From: Micropterus salmoides
Taxonomy: Eukaryota; Chordata; Actinopteri; Centrarchiformes; Centrarchidae
Assembly (NCBI RefSeq): GCF_014851395.1
Contig: NW_024041484.1
Location: 2,621,015 to 2,685,014 of the forward strand
Direction of reading: 5' to 3'
Length of the DNA: 64,000 nucleotides
Part shown: positions 60,501 through 64,000 of the stretch, piece after piece
How the letters are laid out: every line of letters starts with the position of its first letter
Numbering within the stretch: the stretch's first letter is position 1
The notes under the pieces: generated by a model
The model's database searches: none
Seen by the model: only the letters and a program-made list of their open reading frames with translations
What the model was told of the DNA's origin: nothing
Position numbers and translations under genes: made by a program

Positions 60501-61985
60501 ATTCGTTCACCTCTATTCAGGCCTTAAGCAGTGATTTTAATATAACTACAAGTGGAAGGAATTGATTATGAGAGAAGCAAAGTTAAAGCCTCAAAGTAAT
60601 TATGACATCATACCGTCATGAATACTCCATGCAAATGTAGCGTCTGGCTAATTAGAATTTGAAAACCACATTTAAGGTTATCTTCATTGTAAGTTATATA
60701 TTGTTATGTTCTAATCTCTGTGTTACTGTTGTCACAGAATTTTCTCTCAAATTCTTTAATGCCGGGTTCTATCTCCTAGAATAAGACGTCCAGCTGATCC
60801 GTTGAGAATGTCTGACGCCACTGTAGTATAAAGACAACAATCCTCATTTTCATCGATCAATTCCTACTGAAATTTGTCAATTGTAACATTAATAAAAAAA
60901 AAAAAAAAAAGCTCATGCAAACCACATGGCCAAACGCACAGCCAGTATGATCTGTGTGATAATGTTGTGCTCACACAGTCAACAGTGGAAAAATGGCAGT
61001 AAATACGACAGAATACAGATTAGCTTGCTAGCTCCCGAGACACCTTGCAGGACATATTGGTTGGTCGAGAATCTGGCCTGTCCTTGGTGCCTTCTTTCTG
61101 ACCACCTTTGTAGCTTCTGCAAGTCCTGAAAGACAGAAAGCTCCGATCGGTTCATGTGGTCTGCCGTGTCTCTCAGCCAAGTCATGGCAAGAATTTATGA
61201 TTGATGTGACACGGCGACCATTGCGAAATGCAAAAATACGGTGTAATCTGAGCCTGGTATTAATGAGAATCTTTTGGACATCAGTGCTCCGTTACACTAC
61301 GTCAGGGGAAGATTGAGTCTGTAGGCTTCCAACTCTGGTGGTGGTTCATTTAGATTCAGAATCAGCTTTATTGCCAGGTATGTGTACACATACGAGGAAT
61401 TTGACTCTGGATTATACGTTGCTCACGATTTAGCCTACTGAAAAATATCAATTTGCTAACACTGGTTTGTGTGTTTCCCTGCAGATCTGGAATATCAAAC
61501 AGATGATAAAGCTGACACAAGAACACTTAGAGGCTCTTCTGGACAAGTTCGGAGGAGAACATAATCCTCCTTCCATATATCTAGAGGTAAGATAGGTTTG
61601 GCTTTAATGAAGACAGTTGTAGAAAAATAAATGTGAATGTCACTGCAGGTGTTGAAGCTGTTGAGTCAGTGCTCTGTGGTGTGTGGTCTCCGTCAGGCCT
61701 ATGAGGAATACACCAGTAAACTGGACGCCCTGCAGCAGAGGGAGCAGCAGCTGCTGGAGGCCATGGGCAACGGTACGGACTTCTCCTGCTCTTCTTCTCC
61801 CGTGCCAGCCCTTCTGGAGGTCAAGATGGGAGGCTGTGGTGTTGGAGGGGGGGGCTCAGGCCTTTCCCTCAGCCCCCAACACCTTGGCTGTCCTGCAGAC
61901 CCCTGCCGATGCTAGCCGAGCCAACCCTCGCTCCCCCCAGAAGCCCATCGTCAGGGTCTTCCTGCCTAACAAACAGAGAACTGTG
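54425..61985 (+). CDS. braf: Serine/threonine kinase B-Raf, N-terminal exons 1-3 (partial, frame break in exon 3)
   Basis: B-Raf is the RAS-activated kinase that phosphorylates MEK1/2 in the cytosol and at the plasma membrane. Only the N-terminal part is in the window: exon 1 (54,425-54,580), exon 2 (61,485-61,586) and exon 3 (61,697-61,985). Exon 1 starts MAALS, as in other B-Raf proteins, and is otherwise variable. Exon 2 is 102 bases, the same length as in human, and encodes WNIKQMIKLTQEHLEALLDK followed by FGGEHNPPSIYLE, almost identical to human. Exon 3 encodes AYEEYTSKLDALQQREQQLL, a Ser-rich linker, then SPQKPIVRVFLPNKQRTV, the start of the RAS-binding domain. All splice sites are GT-AG and phase 0. 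Intron 1 is 6.9 kb and intron 2 only 110 bases. Exon 3 is 289 bases, one too many to keep the frame. The rest of the RAS-binding domain, the Cys-rich domain and the kinase domain lie beyond the right edge. Confidence 0.95.
55039..55067. repeat. GAT-type simple repeat
   Basis: GATGGTGGTGATGATGATGA tract. Confidence 0.8.
55178..55204. repeat. CA microsatellite
   Basis: About thirteen CA units in braf intron 1. Confidence 0.95.
56360..56610 (+). repeat. Dispersed teleost repeat (GATTAATC type)
   Basis: TTTGCAGATTATTATCTTGA, TTGTTTTATCCATAAAATGT, AGAAGCTGGAGCCAGAGAAT and the ending CTAATTGATTACTCAACTAA are the characteristic words of a repeat found throughout fish genomes. Confidence 0.55.
57577..57898. 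repeat. hAT-like right-end fragment
   Basis: GTATTGGTATCGGGACTGAA followed by GTCGGTGCATCCCTA is the usual terminus of a hAT-type repeat (reverse complement TAGGGATGCACCGA). The left end is not clear. Confidence 0.4.
59259..60115 (-). repeat. Transposon-derived repeat with a basic peptide trace
   Basis: The minus strand at 59,430-59,510 encodes AKRRKRTLTEEAKRRKK, a basic run that recurs in predicted proteins from fish repeats. The frame soon decays. The right side ends with AAGATAAAATGGCTACATAA and TGTTGCTTTAA, a repeat-like terminus. Family unassigned. Confidence 0.35.
60359..60418. repeat. Short inverted repeat
   Basis: GTTTCACATTAAAAGG at 60,359-60,374 is the near reverse complement of 60,401-60,418 (CCCTTTTTAATGTGAAAC), with a C/T-rich loop. 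Confidence 0.75.
60894..60910 (+). repeat. A17 tract
   Basis: Seventeen A after ATT; may be the tail of an old retroposed insertion or simple slippage. Confidence 0.9.
61355..61412 (-). repeat. LINE-like 3' tail repeat
   Basis: ATTCAGAATCAGCTTTATTG, then CCAGGTATGTGTACACATAC and GAGGAATTTGACTC, a conserved retroposon end found all over fish genomes, lies just upstream of braf exon 2. Confidence 0.65.
61485..61586 (+). CDS. braf: braf exon 2
   Basis: 34 codons between a TTTCCCTGCAG acceptor and a GTAAGA donor. It encodes the helical IWNIKQMIKLTQEHLEALLD segment that forms part of the B-Raf-specific region. Confidence 0.96.
61697..61985 (+). CDS. braf: braf exon 3 with a one-base frame break
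   Basis: The exon opens in frame with AYEEYTSKLDALQQREQQLL but, read straight through, meets TAG at 61,913-61,915. The conserved end (SPQKPIVRVFLPNKQRTV) lies one base further along in frame. The switch falls between about 61,820 and 61,890, where a run of eight G (61,847-61,854) is the obvious place for an extra base. The acceptor CGTCAG and donor GTG|GTATGT are intact. Confidence 0.88.
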
Positions 61986-62186
61986 GTATGTCTGACCCCC
62001 TCTCTGAGGATACATATGTAGGGGACGGGATTTTAAAATTTTGGATAAAGATTATAAGAAACCAAAACCACTTTTATTTTAATTTGCAATATATATTAGT
62101 AAACTGTTGCTCTTTATGACAAATAACATTTTCTTTATTACAGACATGAACTAACTACACACAACCCACTGTCCTACTGTCCTACT

Positions 62187-62760
62187 AGTGATAATATTGG
62201 TTAAGTTTTTGAATTTAGTCTTTAGTCTAATTTTTATCATGTTTGGTCAACCTCATTTAGTTTTATTTGTATTTTAGTTAACAAACTTAATTTCACTTTA
62301 CAACCTGTTGTAATGTGGCAAATAAATCTACCTTTTTATCTTAGTCAAAGAAAATAACATTTCCCATCATGCATTGCTGGACTCAGTAGTTTTAAGTGTG
62401 TTATTTTATGTTCCAAAATGCAAACATAACTTTTTGTTAGTGGCGAGTTGTGGGTTTATGCTGGTTTATAGTTTGAAGCATGTGTGAGGTGGCTGATAAT
62501 TTCTTGATGCCAGATATATTTTGCTACAGTTCCACACACTTTTAGCGTCTCCTGTTTTGTGGTGATGAAAAGAAAGTTATTATTTTTATTTTAACTATAT
62601 ATGTTAGTCTGATTAGTCTTTATTCATCAACAATATTCCATGTTAATTTAGTCACGGTTAGTGTTTAGTGACTTTAATGCCGTTTCATAATCTGTCATAA
62701 AAAAGGCAGTTGACATATTTAGTCATAGTTTTTGTTAAGAAAACACTAAATAAGCACATC
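62187..62760 (+). repeat. Dispersed TTTAGTC-rich repeat, copy 2
   Basis: Repeated TTTAGTC/TTTAGT words ending CATATTTAGTCATAGTTTTT. Reverse-orientation counterpart of 23,945-24,140. Confidence 0.45.
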
Positions 62761-62993
62761 TACAACATAAAAACATTTCTCTACGTGTCAAAAATGCTTG
62801 GTTTGGAGTAACAAAAAAGATGACTTAAAGGATACTGAACTTATATGACTACAGCCTGAGTGATAATAGTTTTTTCAGGCTCTACTGTTATAAACTTCTT
62901 TTAGAGTTCAGCTGATATACATTCATACTTACATCTGTGATAAGCAAATATTAGCCGATATATCAGTCTAGCTCTGAAGAAGACATTTGAAAG

Positions 62994-63420
62994 TAGGGCT
63001 GGGCAATAAAACAATAATGATAATTATCGTGAGATGATTTTCCTCAATAAAAATATAACAAATGTTCAATATATCGTCAATAAATGTTTGATTTAATTCA
63101 CAAACAAATTAGCACTTAATTTTTCTATGATACAATATTTTTTTTTTTTGAGGGAAATGGACTGAAACAAGATTTACTAATCATGTTTTTGGAAAGAAGA
63201 TTTTATCAATATAGTTTTAAATGTTCTACCTCAAATTATTGAAGTAATCCGCTGTTTAGCATCAAGTGTTTGTCACATTCTGACCGTAAAGAAAAGTTTA
63301 TCCACATAATTAACCATATGGTTTCTTCAATTTTTACTCAGGAGCAAAAATCAGCCTTGAAACGTGAAAGAAATACCGATTTGACATATATCGTGATAAT
63401 TATCGATATCGAACGGGATG
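62994..63420 (+). repeat. hAT-like element fragment
   Basis: Starts TAGGGCTGGGCAATAAAACA and contains ATTATCGTGAGATG, ATATATCGTCAATAA and ATATATCGTGATAATTATCG, typical of a fish hAT-type non-autonomous repeat; the closing CAGCCCTA terminus is missing. Confidence 0.5.
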
Positions 63421-63734
63421 TATTTTTTTATCCCCCAGCCTTATTTGAAAGACAGCAGGTTATCTTGTGCTTCTTATATCTTTCTTATTTCTTTGTGGTT
63501 CTTGATTGTTATGAAAACCATTGTGATCATGGCACAGAGAGAAGACAGGTCTGGCAAGCTTGAGGCATTTTTACACTATTGTTGGCAGTCCCAGACAAGA
63601 GTTGACAGTTATGGCTATGAAATAAATAAACGAGGCACTAAATAAATGTATAAATTAGTTCTTATTTTAAAAAGGACTTATATCAGGGAACTTTTATTTG
63701 CTAATGCAACATTTATTTTCCAGCTATTTTTATT

Positions 63735-64000
63735 TCCGTCTGTTATACTCACATGAAGGGGGCGGGGTTTTCTTACATAGCAGCAAGCCAGAACAGTCGG
63801 ACACTGCCTCAGGGACTGACAGAGGACGGTTTGCGGTTTGACGACACGACAGGGAATACAGGCAGCCAAGATAACCAGCTGATGGCTGCTACAAATAGCA
63901 GCAGTTAGCAGCTACTTTAGCAACAAGTAAAGCTATCTGTCAATCAAGAAACTCCCTGTCCTCAAACGGGCCTCGGTTGGTCCCAGAGGCTGTGTTCGGT
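63735..64000. repeat. MITE copy cut by the window edge
   Basis: Bases 63,913-63,941 are the exact reverse complement of 14,781-14,809 within the MITE at 14.4-15.3 kb. GGGGGCGGGGTTTTCTTACA and GCTACAAATAGCAGCAGTTA belong to the same style of repeat. Confidence 0.45.

Larger units (their letters stand above)
54581..61484 (+). other. braf: braf intron 1
   Basis: Bounded by GTAAGC and TTTCCCTGCAG. It holds a CA microsatellite, a widely dispersed teleost repeat at 56.4 kb, hAT-like and other repeat fragments and long AT-rich stretches. No other exon was seen. The stretches at about 54,600-55,030, 55,210-56,350, 56,620-57,570, 57,900-59,250 and 60,420-61,350 show no gene. Confidence 0.9.
61986..64000 (+). 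other. braf: braf intron 3, left part
   Basis: Begins with the GTATGT donor. The exon that should follow (VPARCGVTVRDSL region) is not found before the window ends. Contains repeats at 62.2-62.8, 63.0-63.4 and 63.7-64.0 kb. Confidence 0.85.

Noticed and set aside
61637..61696. Extension of the exon 3 frame upstream into an ATG
   Set aside because: This is intron 2 read through; the CGTCAG acceptor and homology set the exon start at 61,697.

Overview
This is a piece of a teleost fish genome. It has intron-rich, low-density genes whose coding exons match vertebrate families, GT-AG splice sites, dinucleotide microsatellites and a heavy load of fish-type transposon debris (L2, L1/Tx1, Tc1/mariner, hAT-like, Harbinger-like, tRNA-derived SINEs). 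There are no bacterial operons, CRISPR arrays or intact viral genes.

Three genes are supported, in the order tmem178b (minus strand, exon 1 at 39,048-39,429), mrps33 (plus strand, coding exons at 51,204-51,421 and 51,597-51,702) and braf (plus strand, exons 1-3 at 54,425-54,580, 61,485-61,586 and 61,697-61,985, running off the right edge). The same three genes are neighbours on human chromosome 7q34 with the same relative orientation (TMEM178B and MRPS33 divergent, BRAF in line with MRPS33), so this is a conserved synteny block. The genes are not a pathway: they encode a claudin-like four-pass membrane protein, a mitochondrial small-subunit ribosomal protein and a RAF kinase.

Layout. 1-39,047: probably the first intron of tmem178b (inferred; no later exon was found), with old L1/Tx1, L2, LTR-like and MITE fragments, a 1.2 kb DD36E-type Tc1/mariner element inserted in an LTR-like repeat (16.3-18.5 kb), two terminal-inverted-repeat MITEs (19.9-20.6 and 31.6-31.8 kb), a 52-bp minisatellite (35.8-36.1 kb) and several stretches that look unique and may be regulatory. 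39.4-45.9 kb: the divergent intergenic region between tmem178b and mrps33, holding an L2 LINE and an ACAGTAA-rich repeat. 45.9-51.2 kb: probable long first intron of mrps33, containing a three-deep nest (SINE in a hAT-like element in a Tc1 element), with target duplications still visible for the two inner insertions. 51.2-54.4 kb: mrps33 coding exons, its poly(A) signals and a short gap to braf. 54.6-61.5 kb: braf intron 1. 62-64 kb: braf intron 3, with repeats only.

Most notable observations: an apparent one-base insertion in a run of eight G in braf exon 3, which breaks the reading frame of an otherwise conserved exon; the datable nest of mobile elements; the DD36E spacing of the transposase pseudogene; and several inverted-repeat structures not explained by genes. 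No clearly new biological system was found.
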